A DNA stretch of 34,160 nucleotides from Pseudoflavonifractor sp. 524-17 (GCF_009935845.1 NZ_QWEK01000039.1:1-34160); one strand, 5' to 3'; numbered from the stretch's first letter, positions 24,968 to 34,160 are shown. The notes: generated by a model from the sequence alone, not told the origin. Made by a program: numbers and translations.

Positions 24968-25564
24968 ATGAACGGAATCGAAAAAATCACCAGCCGCATC
25001 AACGCGGACGTACAGCGGGAGATTGACGAGATCAACGCCCAGGCGTCCGCCGAGGCGGCGGAGATCACCGCGCAGTACGCCCAGCGTGCCAAGCGGGAGT
25101 CCGAGGAGATCCTGGAGCGGGGCCGCAAGGCCGCGGCGGAGCGGGAAGAGCGCCTGGCCAGCGTGGCTGAGCTGGAGGCCCGCAAGCTGATCCTGGCCGC
25201 CAAGCAGCAGGTGCTGGAGGAGACCTTCTCCCAGGCGCTGGAGGATCTGCTCAGCCTGCCTGAAAAGGAGTACACAGACCTGCTGGCCAAGCTCATCGCC
25301 CAGGCCAGCCGGACGGGAAGCGAACAGATCATCTTCTCCCAGAAGGACCGGCCCCGCTTCGGCAAGGCCGCCGTCACCCGGGCCAACGAGGTGCTGGGGG
25401 ACAAGGGCCATCTGACCCTGTCCGCCGAGAGCCGGGCCATCCAGGGGGGCTTTATCCTCAGCGACGGAGAGGTGGAAGTGAACTGTACCTTTGATACCCT
25501 GGTCCGCCTTCAGCGCCGTGAGCTGGACGGACCGGTGGCCAAGGTGCTCTTTGAAGCTGTCTAG
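24968..25564 (+). CDS. ntpE: V-type ATP synthase subunit E
   Basis: Peripheral-stalk subunit of 198 residues. A long N-terminal helix (about 1-95: IEKITSRINADVQREIDEIN, then RKAAAEREERLASVAELEAR) forms a coiled coil with the G/H subunit. A globular C-terminal domain (about 100-198; IQGGFILSDGEVEVNCTFDT) caps the A3B3 head. AAAAGGGGATTCGAC precedes the ATG. It lies 28 bp after subunit K, in the order usual for ntp operons. Confidence 0.9.
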   Translation: MNGIEKITSRINADVQREIDEINAQASAEAAEITAQYAQRAKRESEEILERGRKAAAEREERLASVAELEARKLILAAKQQVLEETFSQALEDLLSLPEKEYTDLLAKLIAQASRTGSEQIIFSQKDRPRFGKAAVTRANEVLGDKGHLTLSAESRAIQGGFILSDGEVEVNCTFDTLVRLQRRELDGPVAKVLFEAV

Positions 25565-25597
25565 CGCCGCTCCGCAGACCGGAAAGGAGGAAGTGTC

Positions 25598-26599
25598 TTG
25601 CACAAAAAGCGGAAAGACACGGATTATCTCAGCATTTCCACCCGGGTGCGGGCCATGGAGAACCGCCTGCTGACCCGGGAGCGCATGGAGCGGATGATTG
25701 AGGCGCGCACCGACGAGGAGGCCGCGAAGGTCCTTACCGAGTGCGGCTACGGGGAACTGAACCAGGTGACGGCCAGCGGCCTGGACGAGATTCTGGCCCA
25801 GGCCCGGGACGGGGTTTATAAGGATATGAGCTCCGCGGTGCCTGAGCGCAGCCTCATCGACGTGTTCCAGATGAAATATGACTACCACAACGTAAAGGTC
25901 CTGCTGAAAGCGGAGGCCATGGGGGTGGAGGAGGACCGGCTGCTCAGCAGCGGGGGCCGCTACGCCCCGGCCAAGCTGGCGGAGGATCTCCGCCGGGGCG
26001 ACCTGCGGGACTGCAGCGAGACCTTCCGCGCCGCCGCCGCCCAGGCCAAAGAGGTCATGGCTGGCACGGGAGATCCCCAGCTGGCCGACTTCCTGCTGGA
26101 TCAGGCCTACTTTACCGAGATGACCGCCGCCGCCAAGGACAGCGGAAGCGAGTTTTTGCAGGGCTATGTGCGCCTGCTGGCCGATGCGGCCAACCTGCGC
26201 TCCGCCGTCCGGGCCGCCCGGATGGGGAAGGGATCCGACTTTTTGTCCCGGGCCCTGGTGCCCGGCGGAAACGTGGCCGAGCGGTCTATTCTGTCCGCCA
26301 AAGGCGGGGATCTCACCGCGCTGTTCCGCAGCGGGCGGCTGTCCGCCGCGGCGGAGCTGGGCGGGACGCTGGTCAACGCCGGGGGCGGCTCCTTTACCGC
26401 CTTTGAGCGCCTGTGCGACAACGCGGTGAACGACTATCTCAGCCAGGCCCGGCGGGTCCCCTTTGGGGAGCATCCGGTGATCGGCTACCTCTACGCCCGC
26501 GAGGCGGAGGTCACCGCCATCCGGACCATCCTGTCCGGCCGCATGGCCGGCCTGAACGCGGATACCATCCGGGAAAGGCTGCGTGATTCCTATGTATAA
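25598..26599 (+). CDS. ntpC: V-type ATP synthase subunit C (d-subunit)
   Basis: 333 residues, nearly all helical, and the family size fits the central-stalk base that couples subunits D and F to the K ring. It begins LHKKRKDTDYLSISTRVRAM and has the repeated three-lobe pattern of the family (for example VFQMKYDYHNVKVLLKAEAM). The start is a TTG at 25598, decided by AAAGGAGG 7 nt upstream. The next in-frame ATG, at residue 20, would cut the first conserved helix. Its stop overlaps the start of subunit F by 8 bp. Confidence 0.9.
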   Translation: MHKKRKDTDYLSISTRVRAMENRLLTRERMERMIEARTDEEAAKVLTECGYGELNQVTASGLDEILAQARDGVYKDMSSAVPERSLIDVFQMKYDYHNVKVLLKAEAMGVEEDRLLSSGGRYAPAKLAEDLRRGDLRDCSETFRAAAAQAKEVMAGTGDPQLADFLLDQAYFTEMTAAAKDSGSEFLQGYVRLLADAANLRSAVRAARMGKGSDFLSRALVPGGNVAERSILSAKGGDLTALFRSGRLSAAAELGGTLVNAGGGSFTAFERLCDNAVNDYLSQARRVPFGEHPVIGYLYAREAEVTAIRTILSGRMAGLNADTIRERLRDSYV

Positions 26600-26900
26600 G
26601 ATCGCTGTTTTGGGGGATAAGGACAGCGTCCTGGGCTTCAAGGCCCTGGGGCTGGACGTCTTCCCCTCCGACACTGTGGAGGAGGCCCGCAAAACCCTCC
26701 ACCGTCTGGCCAAGGAGGAGTATGCGGTGATCTATCTCACCGAGCAGTACGCCGCCAAGCTGGAGCACGAGGTGGCCCGGTATAAGGACGAGCTGACCCC
26801 CGCCGTGATCCTCATCCCGGGGAAAGAGGGTTCTCTGGGTATCGGCATGGCTAATGTGAAGCGGGCGGTGGAGCGGGCCGTAGGCGCGGACATCCTATAA
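26592..26900 (+). CDS. ntpG: V-type ATP synthase subunit F
   Basis: Central-stalk subunit of 102 residues with the typical start MYKIAVLGDKDSVLGFKALG. A Rossmann-like alpha/beta fold is followed by a C-terminal helix (IGMANVKRAVERAVGADIL) that contacts subunit D. ATG 26592 gives the family N-terminus; a GTG at 26583 is in frame. The gene overlaps the end of subunit C by 8 bp, so translation is probably coupled. The next 88 bp are AT-rich with repeated TTGTCA-like words and no clear promoter. Confidence 0.9.
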   Translation: MYKIAVLGDKDSVLGFKALGLDVFPSDTVEEARKTLHRLAKEEYAVIYLTEQYAAKLEHEVARYKDELTPAVILIPGKEGSLGIGMANVKRAVERAVGADIL

Positions 26901-26988
26901 AGCGTCCGGCAGCCAGACCCATTTCCCACAAGAGTAAAAATTGGCAGTTGTCAAATTGTCAGTTCCTTGAAAGAAGGTAGAAAGACCT

Positions 26989-28760
26989 ATGGGCAAAATT
27001 GTAAAGGTTTCCGGCCCGCTGGTGGTTGCCACCGGCCTGGAGGACGCGAACATGGCGGACGTGGTCCGCGTGGGCGAACAGCGTCTCATCGGCGAGATCC
27101 TGAACATGAACGGGGATTCCGCCTCCATCCAGGTCTATGAGGAGACCTCCGGCCTGGGCCCCGGCGCCGAGGTGGTTTCCACCGGCTCCCCCCTGTCCGT
27201 GGAGCTGGGCCCCGGCATCATTGAGAATATCTACGACGGCATCCAGCGCCCCCTGGAGGAGATTATGAAGAAGACCGGGGGCAACAACCTGCCCCGCGGC
27301 GTGGAGGTCCCCGCCGTGGACCACGACAAGAAGTGGGACTTCAAGGCCACGGCCAAGAAGGGCGACAAGGTCACCGGCGGCGACATTCTGGGCACCGTCC
27401 AGGAGACCAGCGTGGTGCTCCACAAGATCATGGTTCCCCCCAACCTCAGCGGCACCATCGAGTCCATCCAGTCCGGCTCCTTCACGGTGCTGGACACCGT
27501 GGCCGTTCTGGTGGACGCCAAGGGGGAGAAGCACAACCTGACCATGGTGCAGAAGTGGCCCGTGCGTGTGGGCCGCCCCTATAAGCACAAATATCCCCCC
27601 AAAACCCCCCTGCTCTCCGGCCAGCGGATCGTGGACGCCATGTTCCCCGTGGCCAAGGGCGGCACCGCCGCCATTCCCGGGCCCTTCGGCTCCGGCAAGA
27701 CCGTCATGCAGCACCAGATGGCCAAGTGGTCCGACGTGGATATCGTCATCTACATCGGCTGCGGCGAGCGCGGCAACGAGATGACCGACGTGCTGCGGGA
27801 ATTCCCCGAGCTGGTGGACCCCCGCACCGGGGAGTCTCTGATGAAGCGTACTGTGCTCATCGCCAACACCTCCGATATGCCGGTGGCCGCCCGTGAGGCG
27901 TCTATCTACACCGGAATCACCATCGCCGAGTACTTCCGGGACATGGGCTACCACGTAGCCGTCATCGCCGACTCCACCTCCCGCTGGGCCGAGGCCCTGC
28001 GCGAGATGTCCGGCCGTCTGGAAGAGATGCCCGGCGAAGAGGGCTACCCCGCTTACCTGTCCTCCCGTCTGGCCCAGTTCTATGAGCGGGCCGGCATGGT
28101 GGAGTGCCTGGGTTCCGACGAGGAGCGCCGTGGCTCCCTGACCGCCATCGGCGCGGTCTCTCCGCCTGGCGGCGACCTTTCCGAGCCCGTGTCCCAGGCC
28201 ACCATGCGCATCGTCAAGGTCTTCTGGGCCCTGGACGCCTCCCTGGCCTACCGCCGCCACTTCCCCGCCATCAACTGGCTCAACTCACACTCTCTGTACC
28301 TGGACACCCTGAAGCCCTGGTACGACGAGCACCTGGGTACCCAGTTCATGGTCAACCGCGACAAGTCCATGTCTATCCTCCAGGAGGAGGCCAGCCTGAA
28401 CGAGATCGTGCAGCTGGTGGGCAAGGACTCCCTGTCCCCCGGGGATCAGCTCACCCTGGAAACCGCCAAGATGCTGCGCGAGGACTTCTTGCAGCAGAAC
28501 GGCTTTATGGAGGTGGACTGGTACTCCAGCTACGAGCGTCAGGATAAGATGCTGGCCATGATCCTGGAGTATGACAAGCTCTGCCGCGCCGCCATCGAGA
28601 AGGGCGCCCAGACCGCCGACCTGTTCAATATTCCCTTCCGTGAGCGTATGGGCCGGGCCAAGAGCGTGCCCGATGACAAGTACGTCCAGGTCTATGCCGA
28701 AATGGAGCGCGAGATGGCGCAGCAGATTGACGCGGCCATCGCCAAAGGAGGTGCTGAGGC

Positions 28761-28764
<4 letters not shown>
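26989..28764 (+). CDS. ntpA: V-type ATP synthase subunit A (catalytic)
   Basis: Catalytic ATPase subunit, 591 residues. The N-terminal beta barrel ([20 protein letters not shown]) precedes the family-specific non-homologous insert (about 110-190). The P-loop is GPFGSGKT at 231-238, with Lys237 and Thr238. The catalytic Glu lies in [12 protein letters not shown], and the Walker B part is [20 protein letters not shown]. The C-terminal helical domain closes the protein. Three copies alternate with subunit B in the head. A ribosome-binding site (AAGAAGGTAG) precedes the ATG. The stop overlaps the next start (ATGA). Confidence 0.97.
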
Positions 28765-30146
<1,382 letters not shown>

Positions 30147-30159
30147 GGGGGTGGGGTAA

Positions 30160-30873
30160 ATGCCTGCGATCAACGTCAACCCCACCCGTCAGGAGCTCAC
30201 CCGGCTGAAGGGGCGCCTGCGCACCTCCATCCGGGGCCATAAGCTCCTGAAAGACAAGCGGGACGAGCTCATGAAGCAGTTCATGGACGTGGTGCGGGAA
30301 AACCGGGCCCTGCGCAAGAAGGTAGAGGACGGCCTGATGCAGGCCTACGGCTCCTTTACCGTGGCCTCCGCCCTCATGTCCGGCGAGATGCTGGAGCAGT
30401 CCCTGCTCTACCCCAAGCAGTCTGTGGAGCTGGATATGAGCTTCCAGAACGTAATGTCCGTCAACGTCCCCGTCTACCAGTTCAAGACCCGCAGCGAGGA
30501 CCCCGGCGAGGTGTACCCCTACGGCTTCGCCACCACCTCCGGCGAGCTGGACGACGCGGTGGACAACATGGCCAGCGTGTTTCAGGATATGCTGCGCCTG
30601 GCCCAGGTGGAAAAGACCTCCCAGCTGCTGGCGGAAGAGATTGAAAAGACCCGCCGCCGGGTGAACGCGCTGGAGTATGTAAAAATACCCCAGATGCAGG
30701 AGGCCATCAAGTATATCACCATGAAGCTGGACGAGAACGAGCGGTCCTCCACCATCCGCCTGATGAAAGTGAAGGATATGATCCTGAAACAGTCCATTGA
30801 GGAGCGGCGGGAGGCCAACGAGAAGGCAATCCAGGCCTTCGGCGGCCAGCCAGAGGCTCCGGCAGAGGTGTAA
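30160..30873 (+). CDS. ntpD: V-type ATP synthase subunit D (central shaft)
   Basis: Rotor axle subunit, 237 residues. N- and C-terminal helices form the antiparallel coiled coil that passes through the head (VNPTRQELTRLKGRLRTSIR, LKDKRDELMKQF; C-terminal RRRVNALEYVKIPQMQEAIK). The motif NALEY is common to D subunits. The start has AAGGGGGTGGGGTAA. It is the last gene of the operon and is closed by a strong terminator. Confidence 0.95.
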   Translation: MPAINVNPTRQELTRLKGRLRTSIRGHKLLKDKRDELMKQFMDVVRENRALRKKVEDGLMQAYGSFTVASALMSGEMLEQSLLYPKQSVELDMSFQNVMSVNVPVYQFKTRSEDPGEVYPYGFATTSGELDDAVDNMASVFQDMLRLAQVEKTSQLLAEEIEKTRRRVNALEYVKIPQMQEAIKYITMKLDENERSSTIRLMKVKDMILKQSIEERREANEKAIQAFGGQPEAPAEV

Positions 30874-30895
30874 TACCGCCTGTCAGCCAAAAATA

Positions 30896-30933
30896 AGGGC
30901 GCTTACCAATTCAAGGTAAGCGCCCTCTTGTTT
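30896..30933 (+). terminator. Terminator of the V-type ATPase operon
   Basis: AGGGCGCTTACC (30896-30907) pairs perfectly with GGTAAGCGCCCT (30915-30926) around a 7-nt loop, followed by CTTGTTTG, 22 bp after the last stop. Confidence 0.8.
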
Positions 30934-30961
30934 GCCGCGGCAGGCCGGCAGAAGACCTGGT

Positions 30962-30997
30962 AAGCCGGCGTTTCGCGGTTGTGAATACAGGTTCTAA
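30962..30997. repeat. Half copy of the 162 bp inverted-repeat element
   Basis: About 35 bp match the right end of the element at 15051-15212: AAGCCGG and then GGTTGTGAATACAGGTTCTA, with GATTCTA-type changes only. No left partner is present. It sits 10 bp from the xpt stop, much as the full copy sits at the stop of the SLH gene. Confidence 0.6.
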
Positions 30998-31006
30998 GAA
31001 GGAGGA

Positions 31007-31576
31007 CTATTGCAGCTGAATCTGTCCGTCCTCGATGCGCTCTACAGTAACAAGCGCCTCCACCCGCACACCCATGCGGCGCAGGACCTTGCCGCCCTCC
31101 CGCATGGCCTTTTCAATGGCGATGCCTACGCCGGCCACCTCGCCCCCAGACTTGGACACCAGCTCCAGCAAGGACAAAATAGACTGCCCGTTGGCCAGAA
31201 TGTCGTCAATAAGCAGCACCACGTCGTCCTCCTCCAGATACCGTTTGGATACCCGCAGGGTATACGACTTCTCCATAGAAAAGGAGTGCGTCTCCGCAGT
31301 ATAAACCTCCTGGTCGATGTAGCCAGTGTGAAATTTCTTGGCATAGATGACCGGCACTTTCAACGCACGGCCCACAAAGCAGGCGATGGCGATGCCGGAG
31401 CTCTCCACCGTCAGTACCTTGGTGATCCGCTCCCCCTTAAACCGGCGGGCCAGCTCCTGCCCCACCCGCTCAAGCAGTTCAATGTCCATACAGTGGTTGA
31501 GGAACATGTCCACATGGATGATGTCCCCCTCGTCAACCCGGGCCTCCTCCAAAATACGCTGTCTCAGTTCCTTCAT
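31007..31576 (-). CDS. xpt: Xanthine phosphoribosyltransferase
   Basis: Purine salvage enzyme that converts xanthine and PRPP to XMP in the cytoplasm, 189 residues, the usual Xpt length. It begins MKELRQRILEEARVDEGDII and has HVDMFLNHCMDIELL near the N-terminus. The PRPP-binding loop is VVLLIDDILANGQS, with the acidic pair at the end of the strand. The base-binding hood has KKFHTGYIDQ. It lies alone on the minus strand, convergent with the V-ATPase operon. The short leader (about 35 nt) leaves no room for the purine riboswitch that often controls xpt in Firmicutes. Confidence 0.94.
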   Translation of the reverse strand: MKELRQRILEEARVDEGDIIHVDMFLNHCMDIELLERVGQELARRFKGERITKVLTVESSGIAIACFVGRALKVPVIYAKKFHTGYIDQEVYTAETHSFSMEKSYTLRVSKRYLEEDDVVLLIDDILANGQSILSLLELVSKSGGEVAGVGIAIEKAMREGGKVLRRMGVRVEALVTVERIEDGQIQLQ

Positions 31577-31615
31577 GTCGCCCCTCGCTTAAATGTTCAA
31601 GATATAGTAGATTTT

Positions 31616-31644
31616 ATTATAACCTACTTTGCCCCACTGCGCAA
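31616..31644 (-). promoter_or_regulatory. Promoter of xpt
   Basis: On the minus strand: TTGCGC (31644-31639), 17 nt, TATAAT (31621-31616), about 40 bp before the start codon. Confidence 0.6.
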
Positions 31645-31646
31645 TA

Positions 31647-31675
31647 TTGACAAACAGCCGAAAATAAGGTATGCT
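31647..31675 (+). promoter_or_regulatory. Plus-strand promoter upstream of tRNA-Ser
   Basis: TTGACA (31647-31652), 17 nt, TATGCT (31670-31675). It is back to back with the xpt promoter and points to the tRNA gene 215 bp downstream. Confidence 0.6.
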
Positions 31676-31890
31676 AATTAGGTCTGTTGAATCTGACGCA
31701 GTTCAGCTTGGCATTGTGAAGTTTGTCTCGCCGATAGAATGCGCTCTGCACAGAAGAGAGGCCGCCATGCGGGATTTTGCAGGGCTGCAAATGATTTCTT
31801 GTGTCGGAAATGCGGTTGCCCGCAGGCCGGATGTGATTCTGTCCGTTGCCCTGGCTTGCTTGCGTTGGATGCAATTATATTAGACACGAT
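31676..31890 (+). other. Unassigned transcribed leader or small RNA ahead of tRNA-Ser
   Basis: The 215 nt between a good promoter and the tRNA hold no convincing gene. Local hairpins are visible (TTTGCA-GGGC-TGCAAA near 31773; GCGGG with CCCGC enclosing it, to about 31822). A 70-codon frame (31671-31883) has no ribosome-binding site and no family resemblance. It may be a long tRNA leader or an independent small RNA; I could not fit it to a known RNA class. Confidence 0.35.
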
Positions 31891-31979
31891 GCAGCGGTAT
31901 CGAAGTGGTCATAACGGGGCTGACTCGAAATCAGTTTGGGAGCAATCCCACGAGGGTTCGAATCCCTCCCGCTGCGCCA
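31891..31979 (+). tRNA. tRNA-Ser (anticodon CGA)
   Basis: 89 nt with encoded CCA. The acceptor GCAGCGG pairs with CCGCTGC. The anticodon stem CTGA/TCAG carries loop CTCGAAA with CGA at 31926-31928, reading UCG. A long variable arm (GGGAGCAATCCCAC) marks a class II tRNA, and the T arm GGGTTCGAATCCC is standard. tRNA-Ser genes are frequent integration sites, and an integrase remnant follows downstream. Confidence 0.95.
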
Positions 31980-31990
31980 AAAAGATCAGT

Positions 31991-32030
31991 CTACAAGCGG
32001 GTTTGCGCCGTTTGTAGGCTTTTCTTTTTT
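31991..32030 (+). terminator. Terminator after tRNA-Ser
   Basis: CTACAAGCGG (31991-32000) pairs with CCGTTTGTAG (32008-32017) with one G-T pair, followed by GCTTTTCTTTTTT, 11 bp past the tRNA. Confidence 0.8.
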
Positions 32031-32172
32031 GTCTGACCTTCCTCCATTTGACCGCCAGTTCTCTCCTAAAACGTCTATGAAAGCTGGGATTCAAACCTGC
32101 TATGCAGCGGCGTATTGGCTCCGCGGTCTGCAATACGCCTGCGGGGTCACTTGATTGCCTGCAACGCACCGC

Positions 32173-32318
32173 TCAGCCGCTTACCATAGCATCAGCAGAG
32201 GACAGCTTGGAATTGCAGTCCAAATGTGCGTAGACGTTGGCAGTAGTCGAGAAGTCGCTATGCCCCAGCCATTCCTGGATTTGCTTCATCGGAACGCCAT
32301 TCGCCAGCAGAAGAAAGT
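32173..32318 (-). pseudogene. Tyrosine recombinase (phage/ICE integrase), C-terminal fragment
   Basis: The last 48 codons of a tyrosine integrase, reading LLLANGVPMKQIQEWLGHSD, then FSTTANVYAHLDCNSKLSSA. This contains the LGH box with its catalytic His and the active-site Tyr in ANVYAHL, in the usual spacing. Everything upstream, including the catalytic Arg of box I and the core-binding domain, is missing. The similarity stops within about 10 bp of a repeated sequence (32328-32380). It is too short for the usual gene-length limits. Its location by a tRNA-Ser end fits an element that integrated there and later lost most of its integrase. Confidence 0.8.
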
Positions 32319-32327
32319 CGGATAAAA

Positions 32328-32380
32328 CATAACAGGCCCAGCGTACATAGCGGGCAAAGGAGTGATTCCTTTGCCCGCTA
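32328..32380 (+). repeat. Direct repeat 1 with terminator hairpin
   Basis: It begins CATAACAGGCCCAGCGTACA and ends in a perfect hairpin: TAGCGGGCAAAGGA (32348-32361) with TCCTTTGCCCGCTA (32367-32380), followed by TTTTAT. The second copy is at 34031-34087. The repeat starts at the point where the integrase fragment is cut. Confidence 0.75.
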
Positions 32381-32489
32381 TTTTATATGGCGCATAAATC
32401 AATAGTCACGCTTTAATTTGGAATCAAGAAAAAGTTTCAGGGTATGGACACACCCGAATTGCTTGCTGTTTGCGCTTTCACTGAAATAC

Positions 32490-32516
32490 TTAACTTCTAC
32501 TGTAAAATGCCGATGA
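32490..32516 (+). promoter_or_regulatory. Sigma-28/sigma-D-like promoter
   Basis: TTAA (32490-32493), 15 nt, GCCGATGA (32509-32516). The consensus for flagellar sigma factors is TAAA-N15-GCCGATAA, so each box differs by one base. It is about 70-90 bp upstream of the first of two unknown genes. Confidence 0.5.
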
Positions 32517-32603
32517 AATAAATAAAGTATATATTTGCCACAAGGGAACTGATAAACGCCATGTTTTCCGATATAAGCAAACAGGCAGATGGGAAGTTAT
32601 TCT

Positions 32604-33041
32604 ATGACAATCACGCAGATGGTACAAAATCAACATTACCAGCGGATTGGCGAGATTTCTCAAAGAATCCAGGGCCAGCCTCATGTCAATCCTTACGGTA
32701 CACCCGGCATGAGTTTGAGCGATGCGGGCGATTATCGGAAAATCGTTTCTGTTGACGAGGGCGTGGTGCAGCAGGTCGAGCAGATTGCTTTCGATCACAT
32801 GAAAAACGACTACGGGATCAGCGACGGCGAGGACATCAGCAAGGTCATCCGGGATTATACCATGTCCCTGGCCCCAGAAAAACGACTCAGTGCGTCATGG
32901 ATGCTGAATGAGATATTCCATAGCGAGGCCACTCGACTGGGAGAGTTTGTCCATCAGCAAGATACAAGTTGGGATTGGGGAAAGCCCTTTGATACCAGCA
33001 TCTTGGACGGCTACCGGCAGAGTGTGGATATGCAGATATAA
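32604..33041 (+). CDS. Hypothetical protein, first gene of a two-gene cassette
   Basis: 145 residues from ATG 32604 (GGGAAG 7 nt upstream). An ATG at 32589 would add MGSYS and is about equally possible, as neither has a strong ribosome-binding site. The protein is soluble, with no signal or membrane segment. A polar Gln-rich N-terminus (MTITQMVQNQHYQRIGEISQ) is followed by a helical acidic middle (VVQQVEQIAFDHMKNDYGIS) and a C-terminal part with HSEATRLGEFVHQQDTSWDW. I do not recognise the family. It is followed after 63 bp by a coiled-coil protein on the same strand. Both lie behind a sigma-28-like promoter and inside direct repeats. Confidence 0.65.
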   Translation: MTITQMVQNQHYQRIGEISQRIQGQPHVNPYGTPGMSLSDAGDYRKIVSVDEGVVQQVEQIAFDHMKNDYGISDGEDISKVIRDYTMSLAPEKRLSASWMLNEIFHSEATRLGEFVHQQDTSWDWGKPFDTSILDGYRQSVDMQI

Positions 33042-33104
33042 TACATTAAAAGATAAAATAGTTTTGATGTAAAGGTATAAAGAGAAAGGCTGGTATATGA
33101 TATT

Positions 33105-34019
33105 ATGAATGTGGCAAACTTCCCTAATTTTTATAACATCCAGCAAAAGCAGGCACAGCAAAGCGCTCCAATGGATCAGCTCGTTTCCATGCTGAACGAC
33201 AAAGCGGAGAGGCAGTCTCCGCTGGAGGCCGCGAAACAGGCCCTTCTTGATGCAAAGACCAAGTTGGATGGACATCGGAACGAGAAAATTGAAAACGCAT
33301 TGAGCGGCTACCGCGCCCTGCGCTCTCGGCAGACCTCCTATAAGGATGAACTGGACGTACAGCAAAAGCAGTTAGAGAATTTCCAAACCTTGAGCAGCCG
33401 CCGTGATGAACTTACAAATGAACTGTCCGCTGCCAGAGCTGATTATGAGGCTTACGCCGCAACTGAAACCACACTGGATATTACCCAACACAACAGGCTG
33501 TCCCTGCGCGTATCCTCGCTGGAGAATGAGCTTGCATCGGTAAACCATGATATCACTGCCCTTGTCGAGCAGGCAAACCGATACACGAACTCGCAGCGGC
33601 AATATACGGATTATTTGAAGAACACCAACCAAAGCGGGTATGCCGCATATGAGTATCAGAGTCAAACTGAATACACCGAGGAAAATTTTGTATCCCAAAC
33701 CACCAGTATGATTGACCGTATGGAAACAGGGGCTAAACAATGGCGTGATCGTGTATCCTCCTATTGCGAGGAATATGGCCTGACTCCTTATGATTTTGAA
33801 AGCTATTTGCAGGAGCGCAACAAGCTAACCGATGCCTATTTTGCCGCGCAGCAAAGAGTTTCGGAATTGTTGTATGCCGCTGGAGGAGCGACTGCGGGGG
33901 AAGCGGCCAAACAGAAAGAATCCACGCAGGTCAGCGGCACATTATTGAAGGACAGTTTTGATACGGTAGAGATAAGCGATAGTGCCCTCAAACAATTTCA
34001 GCAAAAGCCCTTTTTCTAA
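33105..34019 (+). CDS. Hypothetical coiled-coil protein, second gene of the cassette
   Basis: 304 residues, soluble, no signal peptide. Residues about 40-170 form a long coiled coil (RQTSYKDELDVQQKQLENFQ; LSLRVSSLENELASVNHDIT). A Tyr/Gln-rich middle follows (TNQSGYAAYEYQSQTEYTEE), then another helical region. The C-terminus reads KDSFDTVEISDSALKQFQQ; a D-x-V-E-[IL]-S tail of this sort is one I associate with proteins of clostridial flagellar regulons, such as FlgM. That is a weak clue, not a family assignment. No strong Shine-Dalgarno precedes the ATG. A repeat-borne terminator hairpin closes the cassette. Confidence 0.65.
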   Translation: MNVANFPNFYNIQQKQAQQSAPMDQLVSMLNDKAERQSPLEAAKQALLDAKTKLDGHRNEKIENALSGYRALRSRQTSYKDELDVQQKQLENFQTLSSRRDELTNELSAARADYEAYAATETTLDITQHNRLSLRVSSLENELASVNHDITALVEQANRYTNSQRQYTDYLKNTNQSGYAAYEYQSQTEYTEENFVSQTTSMIDRMETGAKQWRDRVSSYCEEYGLTPYDFESYLQERNKLTDAYFAAQQRVSELLYAAGGATAGEAAKQKESTQVSGTLLKDSFDTVEISDSALKQFQQKPFF

Positions 34020-34030
34020 TGTAAGTAACC

Positions 34031-34087
34031 CATAACAGGCCCAGTGTACATAGCGGACAAAGGATTTTGAAAATCCCTTGTCCGCTA
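34031..34087 (+). repeat. Direct repeat 2 with terminator hairpin
   Basis: Second copy of the 32328 repeat: CATAACAGGCCCAGTGTACA, then a hairpin between TAGCGGACAAAGGATTTT and AAAATCCCTTGTCCGCTA with one mismatch. The stem sequence differs from copy 1 but pairing is kept, which suggests selection for the structure. It lies 11 bp after the coiled-coil gene. The final 73 bp of the window hold nothing recognisable. Confidence 0.75.
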
Positions 34088-34160
34088 GAGTCTGTTTAAA
34101 ACCTGTCAAAGTAACCATCTAAGGATACATGCAAGGCAGACAACAGCCCGGAAATAGAGT

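Noticed and set aside
31577-31616. Purine riboswitch ahead of xpt
   Set aside because: The predicted leader is only about 35 nt, and no conserved purine-aptamer core is seen.
31739-32017. Open frame running through the tRNA-Ser gene
   Set aside because: It overlaps a complete tRNA with intact cloverleaf and its terminator. There is no ribosome-binding site.

Overview
The window looks like chromosome of a GC-rich anaerobic Clostridia relative, most likely Oscillospiraceae (Flavonifractor/Lawsonibacter/Pseudoflavonifractor-like). This rests on high-GC core genes with Firmicutes-type Shine-Dalgarno sites, a V-type ATPase operon, S-layer-homology (SLH) surface proteins, an archaeal-type prolyl-tRNA synthetase, and Tn4451-type and IS630-type mobile DNA. 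The genus is an inference.

Region 1 (1-6850) is an accessory graveyard. A two-component system has lost its kinase to an IS630-like insertion and carries an in-frame UGA in its regulator. TnpV and large-serine-recombinase remnants (Tn4451-like) carry nonsense codons or truncations, and a RelE-type toxin is frameshifted beside an intact RelB-type antitoxin. Among the wrecks are intact genes: an ECF sigma factor with a membrane partner, and a VanZ-like membrane protein. Four copies of a 21-23 bp near-palindrome bracket these modules. One pair bounds a 441 bp non-coding element with a 160-nt nested hairpin, the most unusual structure seen here.

Region 2 (7000-18700) is core genome: hemW, an SLH-anchored phosphodiester-glycosidase-like protein with a possible attenuator in its leader, a Cof-type HAD phosphatase, a second SLH protein, proS, an RluA-family pseudouridine synthase, a possible PD-(D/E)XK-like protein of unknown role, and a TSCPD-domain protein. 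A 162 bp inverted-repeat element lies before proS, and half a copy of it lies next to xpt.

Region 3 (18700-21850) has an AT-richer insert with a small membrane protein and a secreted protein broken by a +1 shift in a C4 tract. A MarR regulator with a palindromic operator over its -10 box and a membrane-anchored DUF4015-like glycosidase follow.

Region 4 (22072-30926) is a complete nine-gene V-type ATPase operon in the order G/H-I-K-E-C-F-A-B-D. The K subunit keeps the residues that bind Na+ in Enterococcus hirae NtpK, so Na+ coupling is predicted.

Region 5 (30960-34160) holds xpt, tRNA-Ser(CGA), the last 48 codons of a tyrosine recombinase, and two unknown genes behind a sigma-28-like promoter. 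These two genes lie between 53-57 bp direct repeats that end in terminator hairpins. The layout suggests a genomic island beside the tRNA whose integrase was cut at the repeat boundary.
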